Part shown: positions 46,746 through 55,088 of the stretch, piece by piece | Position numbering within the stretch: position 1 is the stretch's first letter | How the letters are laid out: the number at the start of each line of letters is the position of its first letter | Assembly (NCBI RefSeq): GCF_900240265.1 | Contig: NZ_LT964739.1 | Span: forward strand, 1,825,147 to 1,889,146 | DNA: 64,000 nucleotides | Source: Galactobacillus timonensis | Lineage (GTDB): Bacteria > Bacillota_I > Bacilli_A > Erysipelotrichales > Erysipelotrichaceae | Direction of reading: 5' to 3' | Notes under the pieces: model-generated | The model's input: the letters and a program-made list of their open reading frames with translations, nothing else | What the model was told of the DNA's origin: nothing | The model's database searches: none | Program-made: the position numbers and the translations under genes

Positions 46746-46780
46746 AGACAAAACAGAAACGATCAGAAAAACGATCAGAA

Positions 46781-46812
46781 AAAAGCTGTCAGAGATGTCT
46801 CTGGCAGCTTTT
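46781..46812 (+). terminator. Bidirectional terminator after uxaC
   Basis: GCTGTCAGAG pairs with CTCTGGCAGC (one wobble), flanked by AAAAAA before and TTTT after, so it can act on both strands. Confidence 0.75.
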
Positions 46813-46823
46813 GGGTAAAAAAA

Positions 46824-46855
46824 GGGCTGTCAGGATCATCGATCATTGACAGCCC
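46824..46855 (-). terminator. Terminator of the kdgA-kdgK-HIT operon
   Basis: GGGCTGTCA and TGACAGCCC form the outer stem and ATCATCGATCAT lies inside. On the minus strand a run of seven T follows. Confidence 0.75.
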
Positions 46856-46883
46856 CTGGGAGGATAAAACGTGTGATGGAAGA

Positions 46884-47324
46884 TTACTTCTGGTTCAGAA
46901 TCAACGGACGCAGACGGTCGGCGATGACTCTGGCTTCTTCGTCGCTGATTTTGTTGGGTGTCGGGTTCATGAGGAAGGTGCCTCCCCATTCTGCCTGATC
47001 CTTGTATTTCGGCACCAGATGGCAGTGGAGGTGGTGGCCGGTATCACCGAACATACCGTAGTTCAGCTTGTCCGGATGATAGGCTTCATGGATTGCTCTG
47101 GCAACCCGTACAACATCCGCAAGGAAGGCATGCTGTTCTTCCAGAGGCAGGTCGACGATTTCCGAAACATGATGCTTGGAAGCGACGACGCAGCGGCCCG
47201 GATGTGTCTGTTCACGGAACACGTAAACGGTTGAAGCCGGCAGTTCGCAGATTTCATAGGCGAACGCATTGACCAGATCGCCCTTGGCGCAATAGCTGCA
47301 GTTGGGATCTTTGATTTCTTCCAT
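46884..47324 (-). CDS. HIT family protein
   Basis: Nucleotide hydrolase or transferase of the histidine-triad family, 146 aa. The triad is HHLHCHLVPK, with CSYCAKG at the N-terminus as half of a zinc site. REQTHPGRCVVASKHHVSEIVDL fits HIT enzymes. It is the last gene of the kdgA-kdgK operon (50 nt after kdgK). A specific link to uronate metabolism is not known. Confidence 0.88.
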   Translation of the reverse strand: MEEIKDPNCSYCAKGDLVNAFAYEICELPASTVYVFREQTHPGRCVVASKHHVSEIVDLPLEEQHAFLADVVRVARAIHEAYHPDKLNYGMFGDTGHHLHCHLVPKYKDQAEWGGTFLMNPTPNKISDEEARVIADRLRPLILNQK

Positions 47325-47373
47325 AATCTGATTGTCTTCTTTCTGTTGTTTTCTGATTTCCCTGAATGTTCAC

Positions 47374-48399
47374 TTACCGCTGAACACGGCCCGACGTGTT
47401 GCCGCCGGCGAGGGAGAGAACTTCACTTTCGGATACACAGTTGAAGTCGCCCGGCAGGGTATGCTTGAGAGCCGAGGCTGCGACGGCAAACTCCAGTGCC
47501 TTTTGCGGATCATTCCACTTCAACAGACCATGAATCAGGCCGCCCGAGAAACTGTCACCGCCGCCGACACGGTCAACGATCGGAACGATTTCATAGTGAC
47601 GCGATTCATAGAACTGTTTGCCGTCATAGAGCAAAGCCTTCCAGCCGTTGTCCGAAGCACTGTGGCTTTCCCGCAGCGTCGAGGCAACAATGCTGAAGCC
47701 GAACTTCTTTGCCATCTGTTCAAAAATCGTATGATAGCCGGCCGCATCCGTGCTGCCATGCTCGACATCGGAATCCGGTGTAAAGCCAAGGCACTTCTGC
47801 GCATCTTCCTCATTGCCGATGCATACGTCAACGTATTCCATCAGCGGTGTCATGACTTTCTGTGCCTCTTCCTCGGTCCACAGCTTCTTGCGGTAGTTGA
47901 GATCGCAGGATACTCTGACGCTGTGCTTCCTGGCTTCTTTGCAGGCAACTTCCGTCAGCTTTGCACTCTTGGCTGATATTGCCGGTGTAATGCCGGACCA
48001 GTGGAACCAGTCGGCTCCCGTAAAGATTGCATCCCAGTCGAAGTCTTCCGGATCCGCTTCCGCAATTGCCGAACCGGCACGGTCATAGATGACCTTGGAA
48101 GGGCGAAGAGAAGCACCGTTTTCTGCATAATAGATGCCGACACGGCTGCCGCCGCGGGCAATGTATTCCGTATGAACACCATAACGGCGCAGCGCATTGA
48201 CAGCGGCCTGCCCGATTTCGTGTTCCGGAAGCTTGGTTACATAGTAGGCATCATCGCCATAGTTGGCCAACGATACAGCAACATTTGCTTCGCCGCCACC
48301 CCAGATGACATCGAAGCGGTCAGCCTGGAGAAAACGCTGTGAAGGATCCGCCGGCGTCAGCCGGAGCATGATTTCACCAAGAGTTACAACTTTTGTCAT
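47374..48399 (-). CDS. kdgK: 2-keto-3-deoxygluconate kinase (PfkB family)
   Basis: Phosphorylates KDG to KDPG. 341 aa; the N-terminal motif is WGGGEANVAVSLANYGDDAYYVTKLP and the C-terminal anion hole with the catalytic Asp is VGGGDSFSGGLIHGLL. The early GEIMLRLTP is typical of KdgK. It lies 17 nt after kdgA on the same strand and uses the product of UxaA, 4 kb away. Annotation as KDG kinase is supported strongly by context. Confidence 0.92.
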   Translation of the reverse strand: MTKVVTLGEIMLRLTPADPSQRFLQADRFDVIWGGGEANVAVSLANYGDDAYYVTKLPEHEIGQAAVNALRRYGVHTEYIARGGSRVGIYYAENGASLRPSKVIYDRAGSAIAEADPEDFDWDAIFTGADWFHWSGITPAISAKSAKLTEVACKEARKHSVRVSCDLNYRKKLWTEEEAQKVMTPLMEYVDVCIGNEEDAQKCLGFTPDSDVEHGSTDAAGYHTIFEQMAKKFGFSIVASTLRESHSASDNGWKALLYDGKQFYESRHYEIVPIVDRVGGGDSFSGGLIHGLLKWNDPQKALEFAVAASALKHTLPGDFNCVSESEVLSLAGGNTSGRVQR

Positions 48400-48416
48400 G
48401 ATATGGACCTGTCCCT

Positions 48417-49382
48417 TCAGTCATTGACCAGATGGATGGCAAAGCCGCCGATCTCGTCCTTGAAGTAGATGAACTTGAGATCACCATTGGCATCATAGGT
48501 CGCAGAGTCTTCATCAAACGCATAGCCAAGGGTACGGAAGTAGGCTGCTGCCCGTTCGGTGGAGTGAACGCCGATGGCGATGTGGCCGTGGGCTCCCTTG
48601 TGCTGGTTCACCATGATTTCGACCAGCTCACTGCCGAAGTAGCCCTTGCTGGTTTCACGGACACTGCCCTGGAACAGCTTTGCGAACGCATCGGCTGTCT
48701 GTTTTCCTTCTGCTTCCGTGCAGTTGACGCCGACATGCTTGATATGCATTCCGAGCATCTTCAGTACTGCATCGTGCGAGATCCGTTCGATCTCATCGAA
48801 TTTGCCGGCATCGATCAGCGCTGACTTAACCATCCAGGTGCCGCCGACTGCGAAGATCTTCGGATCATTCAGATAGTCGAGCATGTTATCCGTATTGACG
48901 CCGCCGGTCGGCAGGAAGGTCATACTGCGGTAGGGACCGCACAGTGCCTTGATTGTCTTGAGGCCGCCCAACTGTTCGGCAGGGAAGAACTTGACCGTGG
49001 AAAGACCAAGGGCAAGTGCCTGTTCGATTTCACTGGCGGTCGAAATGCCCGGGATCATCGGCAGACCTTTGCTCAGGACATAGGATACGATTTCCGGGTT
49101 CAGGCCGGGGGAAACGATGAATTCTGCACCTGCATCGATGGCGGAATCCACCTGTTGCTTTGTTAGAACCGTTCCGGCTCCGACGAGCATTTCCGGGCAG
49201 GCTTTCTTCATTTCAATCATTGCATCGTGCGCAGCTGCGGTACGATAGGTGACTTCCGCCACCGGAAGGCCGCCAGCACACAGTGCCTTGGCAAGAGGAG
49301 CCGCATCTTCGACACGGTTGAGGGCAATGGCAGGAATAATGCCGATGCCATGCATTCTTTTCATGACTTCTTCTTTGTTCAT
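48417..49382 (-). CDS. kdgA: KDPG/KHG aldolase fused to a C-terminal VOC-like domain
   Basis: Splits KDPG to pyruvate and glyceraldehyde-3-phosphate. 321 aa from the ATG at 49382 (AAAGGA upstream). Residues 1-210 are a complete class I aldolase with E43 in VAEVTYRT and Schiff-base K131 in STVKFFPAEQLGG. Residues about 213-321 are an added domain (IKHVGVNCTEAEGKQTADAFAKLF, HIAIGVHSTERAAAYFRTLGYAF, GGFAIHLV) that looks like a vicinal-oxygen-chelate/glyoxalase fold. KDPG aldolases are normally near 210 aa. A LacI-type operator lies just upstream. Confidence 0.88.
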   Translation of the reverse strand: MNKEEVMKRMHGIGIIPAIALNRVEDAAPLAKALCAGGLPVAEVTYRTAAAHDAMIEMKKACPEMLVGAGTVLTKQQVDSAIDAGAEFIVSPGLNPEIVSYVLSKGLPMIPGISTASEIEQALALGLSTVKFFPAEQLGGLKTIKALCGPYRSMTFLPTGGVNTDNMLDYLNDPKIFAVGGTWMVKSALIDAGKFDEIERISHDAVLKMLGMHIKHVGVNCTEAEGKQTADAFAKLFQGSVRETSKGYFGSELVEIMVNQHKGAHGHIAIGVHSTERAAAYFRTLGYAFDEDSATYDANGDLKFIYFKDEIGGFAIHLVND

Positions 49383-49398
49383 GGGATTTCCTTTCTGT

Positions 49399-49417
49399 GG
49401 TAAACCGGTATACTTAA
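49399..49417 (-). promoter_or_regulatory. LacI-type operator before kdgA
   Basis: GTAAACC|GGTATAC (49400-49413) is a near-perfect palindrome with a central CG. It starts 17 bp before the kdgA start codon and resembles the sites at 41305 and 49587. Confidence 0.6.
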
Positions 49418-49571
49418 ACTCTAGTTCCGCCATATCTGCTTGTCAATGGCAAAATTCTTCTTTCGTTTTTTCGCTGCCGGATCCCGTGCGACATATTTTT
49501 GATCATACAGAACATGTCCATATCAGAGGAAAAACAGCGATCAATTTACGTTGACATCAACTCTCAAAACG

Positions 49572-49602
49572 GTATAACGTAGATTTAGTAAACAGGTTTA
49601 TC
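49572..49602 (+). promoter_or_regulatory. Promoter and auto-operator of the LacI-type gene
   Basis: TATAAC (49572-49577) is followed by AGTAAACAGGTTTATC (49587-49602), covering the predicted transcription start. The Shine-Dalgarno GGAGG begins at 49605. Confidence 0.6.
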
Positions 49603-49615
49603 ACGGAGGCGGCCG

Positions 49616-50647
49616 ATGAAGCAGAAGATCACGATCAACGATATTGCAAGACTTGCAGGTGTTTCCAAGGCAACTGTCTCTTTCTACCTCAACGGGAAAT
49701 ATGAACGAATGTCCGAAGCGACGCGGCAGAGAATTGAAGCCGCGATCCGCAAAACGGACTACCGCCCGAGCATGGTCGCCCGTTCGCTGAACTTCAAGCA
49801 GACGCATCTGATCGGTGTCATCATCGGTGACATTACCAATTCCTTCGCTGCCCAGATCGTCAAGGGCGTCGATGAAGTGTGCCGCAGCCATGACTACCAG
49901 ATGATTGTCGGCGACAGCGGCTACGAGCTTAAAAATGAACATAAATGTGTCACCAGCATGGCGGCGATGGGAGTTGACGGTTTTATTGTGCAGCCTACGG
50001 TTCACTTTGAAACGATGTGGAATGAGCAGCACCTGGAAAAGCCGATTGTCTATTTCGATTCGCCCAACAGCCTGGACAAGGGACTGTGGGTCAAGACAAA
50101 TAACTATGAAGCTGTTCTTGAAGCGACGGACATGCTGGTCAGCCGCGGCTACCAGCGCTTTGTTATGGTCACGGCCGATCCGTATGTTCTTCATACACGT
50201 CTCGAGCGCAATCGCGGCTTCACCGACTGTCTTGATGAACGCGGCATTCCCTATGAGGTCATCGTAGCGGATGCCGGCACCACGGCGGACATGATCGAAG
50301 AAAAGCTGAAGCCGTATCTGAACGGGGAACAGCCGACCTGCGTTTTTGCCTGCAACAACTGGCTGCTGGACAAGACCTATCTGGTGCTGCGCAAATACAG
50401 CTCCTTGATGCCACAGTATCTTGGCCTGATCGGCTTTGACTCGCTGGAATGGACGGAGCTGGCTGTGCCTTCGATTACGACGATCGTGCAGCCTGCCTAT
50501 GAAGAAGGAAAATGTGCTGCCCGCGTATTGATCGATGCGATTGAAGGGACGGGCAAAGAGGCACCCAATCACATCCTCATGTGCAGGATCAATGAGATGA
50601 CTTCGACGAAGCGGAACGTTTCGCCTATGAATACAGAACATGACTAA
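49616..50647 (+). CDS. LacI family transcriptional regulator (KdgR-like)
   Basis: Repressor of 343 aa. The N-terminal HTH with hinge reads ITINDIARLAGVSKATVSFYLNGKYERMSEATRQRI, followed by the periplasmic-binding-like effector domain (LIGVIIGDITNSFAAQIVKGVDE, TCVFACNNWLLDK, LIGFDSLEWTELAVPSITTIVQP). It lies between the divergent kdgA operon and uxaB. Operator-like sites before itself, before kdgA and in the PTS region suggest that it senses a uronate intermediate such as KDG. Confidence 0.93.
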   Translation: MKQKITINDIARLAGVSKATVSFYLNGKYERMSEATRQRIEAAIRKTDYRPSMVARSLNFKQTHLIGVIIGDITNSFAAQIVKGVDEVCRSHDYQMIVGDSGYELKNEHKCVTSMAAMGVDGFIVQPTVHFETMWNEQHLEKPIVYFDSPNSLDKGLWVKTNNYEAVLEATDMLVSRGYQRFVMVTADPYVLHTRLERNRGFTDCLDERGIPYEVIVADAGTTADMIEEKLKPYLNGEQPTCVFACNNWLLDKTYLVLRKYSSLMPQYLGLIGFDSLEWTELAVPSITTIVQPAYEEGKCAARVLIDAIEGTGKEAPNHILMCRINEMTSTKRNVSPMNTEHD

Positions 50648-50669
50648 CAGAGATATTCAGGAGGAAGCT

Positions 50670-52154
50670 ATGGAAACATTAAATGCATCAATGACGCATC
50701 CCGTTGACCGCCCTGTACGGGTGGCCCAGTTCGGTGAAGGAAATTTCCTTCGCGCATTTGTCGATTATATGGTCGACCTTGCCAATGAGAAGGGTGTGTT
50801 CAACGGCAGCGTCGTACTGATCAAGCCGATTGCCTTCGGATCACTGGACAATTTCAAAAAACAGGACTGTCAGTATACCCTGCAGCTGCGGGGACGGGTC
50901 AACGGTCAGCCTTACAAGGAAACCCGTCAGATCACCTGCGTCAAGGATATTGTCTCGCCTTACGATGACTATGACCGCTACATTTCCATCGCCAGGATTC
51001 CGACGCTGCGCTTTGTTGTATCGAACACAACTGAAGCGGGCATCGTCTTCCATGCGGAGGATCGTTTTGAAGAGAAGCTGAATATCACGTTCCCGGCCAA
51101 GCTGACGCAGTTTTTGTATGCGCGTTATGAAGAGTTCCATGGCGATCCTGAAAAGGGACTTGTGATGCTGCCGGTGGAGCTGATCGATGACAATGGCATC
51201 GAACTGCACAAGGATGTTCTGAAGTACATCGATCTCTGGAAGCTTCCGGAAGGCTTCCGCAGCTGGGTTGAAGATGCCTGCATCTTTACATCGACGCTGG
51301 TTGACCGGATCGTCACCGGCTGGGTACGCGATGAGAAGGAGCGCAATGCCATCTACGAAGAGCTTGGCTATGTCGACAATCTGCTCGATACGGCCGAGCC
51401 GTTTGCACTGTGGGTTATTGAATCGAAGAAGGATATTTCGAAGGAATGGCCGATGGACAGGGCGCTGGCAGGCAAGGAAGGCATGAATGTCATCTTCACC
51501 GACAACCAGAAGCCCTACAAGCAGAGAAAGGTGCGCATCCTCAATGGCGCCCATACCTCCTTTGTTCTGGCTTCCTACCTCAAGGGCAATGATTTCGTCA
51601 ACCAGTCGATGAAGGATCCGATCATCTGCGATTTCATGATGCACACGATTCATGATGAGGTGATCCCGACCCTGACGCTGCCGAAGCAGGATCTGGAAGA
51701 CTTTGCCAATGCGGTCGTGGACCGCTTCAACAATCCGTTCATTCAGCACAGCCTGCTTGCCATCTCGCTCAACTCCGTTTCCAAGTGGAGAGCACGCTGC
51801 CTGCCTTCGCTGCTTGGCTACGTTGACAAATATCACCGGCTTCCGGAACATCTGACATTCTCGATTGCGGCACTGATGGCGTTCTACTCTTCGGATGAAA
51901 AGGGTGAAGGCTGCCTCAAGGGACATCGGGGCAGTGATGTGTATGACATCAAGGATGATGCGGCTGTTCTCGACTTCTTCGCATCCGAGTGCCGTAAAGA
52001 TACCCGCACCTTCGTGCATGACTATCTGTCGCGGGAAGATTTCCATGGTCAGGATCTGACGAAGATCGATGGTCTGGAAGACAGGGTGTGTGAATATCTC
52101 GATGCCATCCGCAGGGACGGCATGCAGAAGACACTGGAAACCTATTTCGGCTGA
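50670..52154 (+). CDS. uxaB: Tagaturonate reductase
   Basis: NADH-dependent reduction of tagaturonate to altronate. 494 aa from ATG 50670 (AGGAGG 5 nt upstream); the open frame extends into the LacI gene without a ribosome site. The mannitol-dehydrogenase-like fold shows VRVAQFGEGNFLRAFVDYMVD at the nucleotide site and KVRILNGAHTSFVLASYL with the catalytic Lys region. It is followed 4 nt later by uxaA. The length and N-terminus fit UxaB better than fructuronate reductase UxuB. Confidence 0.9.
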   Translation: METLNASMTHPVDRPVRVAQFGEGNFLRAFVDYMVDLANEKGVFNGSVVLIKPIAFGSLDNFKKQDCQYTLQLRGRVNGQPYKETRQITCVKDIVSPYDDYDRYISIARIPTLRFVVSNTTEAGIVFHAEDRFEEKLNITFPAKLTQFLYARYEEFHGDPEKGLVMLPVELIDDNGIELHKDVLKYIDLWKLPEGFRSWVEDACIFTSTLVDRIVTGWVRDEKERNAIYEELGYVDNLLDTAEPFALWVIESKKDISKEWPMDRALAGKEGMNVIFTDNQKPYKQRKVRILNGAHTSFVLASYLKGNDFVNQSMKDPIICDFMMHTIHDEVIPTLTLPKQDLEDFANAVVDRFNNPFIQHSLLAISLNSVSKWRARCLPSLLGYVDKYHRLPEHLTFSIAALMAFYSSDEKGEGCLKGHRGSDVYDIKDDAAVLDFFASECRKDTRTFVHDYLSREDFHGQDLTKIDGLEDRVCEYLDAIRRDGMQKTLETYFG

Positions 52155-52158
52155 CCTC

Positions 52159-53640
52159 ATGAAGAAAGCGATACAGATTCATCCTGCCGACAGTGTGGCG
52201 GTTGCTCTGCAGCCGCTGCGCAGAGGGGAACAGATCGTTCTTCCTTCCACTGCCGTCACTCTGCAGGAAGACATTCCCCTGGGGCACAAGTTTGCGCTGC
52301 GCGACATTGATGCGGGCGAAAACATCATCAAATACGGCACCATAATCGGTCATGCGATGGCGCCGATCAAAGCCGGTGAACATGTCCATACCCATAACAT
52401 GAAGACCAATCTGTCAGATATTCTGGAGTATTCCTATCATCCGGTTTTCCTGCCGCAGCCAAAGGCGGAAGGACGCACCTTCCAGGGCTTTGTGCGCAGT
52501 GATGGGCAGGTGGGCATCCGCAACGAAATCTGGATCATTCCGACCGTCGGCTGCGTCAACGGCATCGTGCGCCAGCTCGAGCAGCAGGCACAGTCGTTTA
52601 TCCACGGCAGCGTAGACGGCATCCTCGCCTTTACGCATCCCTACGGCTGCAGCCAGATGGGCGATGATCAGGAGAATACGCGGCGGGTGCTTGCGGATCT
52701 TGTGCATCATCCCAATGCCGGCGGCATTCTTGTTCTCGGCCTTGGCTGCGAAAACTCAAACATCAATGTTCTCAAGCCCTACATTGGAGACTATGATTCT
52801 TCGCGTATGCGGTTCGTACAGGCGCAGGATGAAGAGGATGAAGTAGAAACGTGTCTTCAGGTGCTTAAAGAGCTCTGCGATCTTGCGGCGCAGGATCAGC
52901 GTACGACTGTTCACGCTTCAAAACTCCGGATCGGTCTGAAGTGCGGTGGCAGCGACGGTCTCAGCGGCATTACGGCAAATCCGGCAGTCGGAAGGCTTTC
53001 GGATCTGGTGTGCGCCGATGGGGGCAGTACAGTGCTGTGTGAGGTGCCGGAGATGTTCGGCGCGGAGCAGCAGCTGATGAACCGCTGCGCAGATGAACAG
53101 ACATTTGAGAAGACAGTCCGTCTGATCAACGACTTCAAGGATTACTTCAAGGCTGCACATCAGACGATCTATGAAAATCCTTCACCGGGCAATAAGGCTG
53201 GCGGCATTTCGACGCTGGAGGACAAGTCCAACGGCTGCGTGCAGAAAAGCGGCACTTCTCCGGTCAATGACGTGCTTGCCTATGGGGATCGTGTTCAAAG
53301 GTCCGGTCTCAATCTTCTGAGTACGCCGGGCAATGACCTTGTTGCGGCAAGCGGCGAGGCGGCTGCCGGCTGTCAGATGATTCTTTTTACAACCGGACGG
53401 GGCACGCCGTTTGCTTCGTGTGTGCCAACCCTGAAGATTGCGACCAACGATACATTGGCCGGCAGGAAGAATAACTGGATCGATTTCAATGCCGGTGTCA
53501 TCGTGGATGGAACGTCCATTGATGAGTGCGGGGAAGATCTGTATGATCTTGTCATTGCGACGGCAAACGGGCAGAAGGCAAAGTCCGAAGCGGAAGGCTA
53601 TCACGACCTTGCGATTTTCAAGCAGGGTGTAACGCTCTGA
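52159..53640 (+). CDS. uxaA: Altronate dehydratase
   Basis: Dehydrates altronate to 2-keto-3-deoxygluconate. 493 aa from ATG 52159, just after the uxaB stop. An N-terminal SAF domain (about 1-85, AVALQPLRRGEQIVLPS) precedes the catalytic part with GFVRSDGQVGIRNEIWIIPTVGCVN, GCSQMGDDQENTRR, GLGCENSNIN and GLKCGGSDGLSGITANP, whose cysteines probably bind iron. The fused SAF plus catalytic layout is the standard UxaA form. It provides the substrate for KdgK. Confidence 0.93.
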   Translation: MKKAIQIHPADSVAVALQPLRRGEQIVLPSTAVTLQEDIPLGHKFALRDIDAGENIIKYGTIIGHAMAPIKAGEHVHTHNMKTNLSDILEYSYHPVFLPQPKAEGRTFQGFVRSDGQVGIRNEIWIIPTVGCVNGIVRQLEQQAQSFIHGSVDGILAFTHPYGCSQMGDDQENTRRVLADLVHHPNAGGILVLGLGCENSNINVLKPYIGDYDSSRMRFVQAQDEEDEVETCLQVLKELCDLAAQDQRTTVHASKLRIGLKCGGSDGLSGITANPAVGRLSDLVCADGGSTVLCEVPEMFGAEQQLMNRCADEQTFEKTVRLINDFKDYFKAAHQTIYENPSPGNKAGGISTLEDKSNGCVQKSGTSPVNDVLAYGDRVQRSGLNLLSTPGNDLVAASGEAAAGCQMILFTTGRGTPFASCVPTLKIATNDTLAGRKNNWIDFNAGVIVDGTSIDECGEDLYDLVIATANGQKAKSEAEGYHDLAIFKQGVTL

Positions 53641-53685
53641 ACAAATGGAACACTGCGGTATAATGAGCGGCAGAAAGAGGATACG

Positions 53686-55017
53686 ATGACAGAAATCAAG
53701 GAAAAGGATCTTCAGAATCTGGAAAAGAAGTACAGCCAGAACGATAAGGCGCGCGTTGTCCGCAATGCGCTTACGAGCAATGACATTTCGACGATCTCCA
53801 ATGTGCTGGAGGCACAGGAAGCCAATCCGCGGTATTTTTCGATCGACCTCGCCAAGCTTCCGGTAACCAATCAGATGCAGTCGGGACGCTGCTGGATCTT
53901 CTCGTCCATGAACGTTCTGCGTGAGATGATTGCGAAGAAGTACAAAATCGACGGGCAGTTCGAGCTTTCGCAGAACTTTATTGCCTTCTATGACAAGCTT
54001 GAGAAGGCAAACTGGTTCATGGAATGCGTCACGAAGGAACTCGACAATCCGCTCGATGAACGTACGATGCAGTGGCTGCTCGATACGGGTGTCGGTGATG
54101 GCGGTCAGTGGAACATGGTTGTCTCCATCATCAAGAAGTACGGCCTCTGCCCGAAGAGCGCGATGCCGGAAACCTACCAGTCTTCGCATACCCACAGTAT
54201 GAACGGCATTCTCAACAAGCGTCTGCGCCGGTTTGCGATTGATGCGAAGAAGGCACATGACGCAGGTGATGACAAGGCGATTGCGTCGCTGCGCAAGGAT
54301 GCGCTGCAGGAAGTGTACGGACTGCTGTGCGACTGCTTCGGAGTTCCGCCCAAGAGCTTCACGTTTGAATACTACGACAACAAGAAGGAATACCATGGTC
54401 ACCGCAATGTGACGCCGCTGGAGTTCTATGAAAAGTATCTCGGCGTCGATCTTGATGATTATGTAGTCATCATCAATGCGCCGACGGCTGACAAGCCCTA
54501 CCACCAGATCTTCAGTGTGAAGTACATTGGCAATGTTGTCGGCGGCGAAGAGATCCGCTATCTGAATCTGGACATGGCCGAATTCAAGAAGGCTGTTCTG
54601 AATCAGATGAAGGATGGCGAGTGTGTCTGGTTCGGATGCGACTGCGGCAAGGAAGCCAACCGTGACTACGGTCTGTGGGATGCAGCGGCATTCGATTATG
54701 AAAACACCTTCGATATGAATCTTGCCATGACGAAGGCCGAAATGCTGGACAGTCGTGAGTCGGCAATGAATCATGCGATGGTTCTGACGGGCGTGAATCT
54801 TGACGGAAAGAAGCCGGAGCGCTGGAAGATCGAAAATTCCTGGGGCGATACGCATGCGGACAAGGGTTTCTATACTGCAAGCGATTCCTGGTTCGATCTC
54901 TATGTGTATGAAGCTGCGGTGAACAAGAAGTATCTGAGTGCGGCTCAGCGCAAGCTTCTGGATCAGAAGGCGGTTGTGCTGGCGCCCTGGGATCCGTTTG
55001 GAACATTGGCGGACTGA
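53686..55017 (+). CDS. pepC: Aminopeptidase C (bleomycin hydrolase family C1B)
   Basis: Cytosolic cysteine aminopeptidase of 443 aa. Cys69 in NQMQSGRCWIFSSMNVLR, the His in MNHAMVLTGVN and the Asn in IENSWGD form the catalytic triad. The C-terminus (APWDPFGTLAD) differs slightly from the usual ...LA ending that plugs the active site in the hexamer. GGTATAATG lies 31 nt upstream and AGAGGA is the ribosome site. Confidence 0.93.
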   Translation: MTEIKEKDLQNLEKKYSQNDKARVVRNALTSNDISTISNVLEAQEANPRYFSIDLAKLPVTNQMQSGRCWIFSSMNVLREMIAKKYKIDGQFELSQNFIAFYDKLEKANWFMECVTKELDNPLDERTMQWLLDTGVGDGGQWNMVVSIIKKYGLCPKSAMPETYQSSHTHSMNGILNKRLRRFAIDAKKAHDAGDDKAIASLRKDALQEVYGLLCDCFGVPPKSFTFEYYDNKKEYHGHRNVTPLEFYEKYLGVDLDDYVVIINAPTADKPYHQIFSVKYIGNVVGGEEIRYLNLDMAEFKKAVLNQMKDGECVWFGCDCGKEANRDYGLWDAAAFDYENTFDMNLAMTKAEMLDSRESAMNHAMVLTGVNLDGKKPERWKIENSWGDTHADKGFYTASDSWFDLYVYEAAVNKKYLSAAQRKLLDQKAVVLAPWDPFGTLAD

Positions 55018-55088
55018 TGTCTGAGCAGCAGGGGACGAAGCGGATCTCCTGCTGTTTTCTTCGCTGTCCGCTTTGATTGGAGAACTGT

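Noticed and set aside
34603-53640. Genomic island carrying the sugar-acid genes
   Set aside because: Composition looks like the surrounding chromosome and no integrase, tRNA or direct repeat borders are visible.
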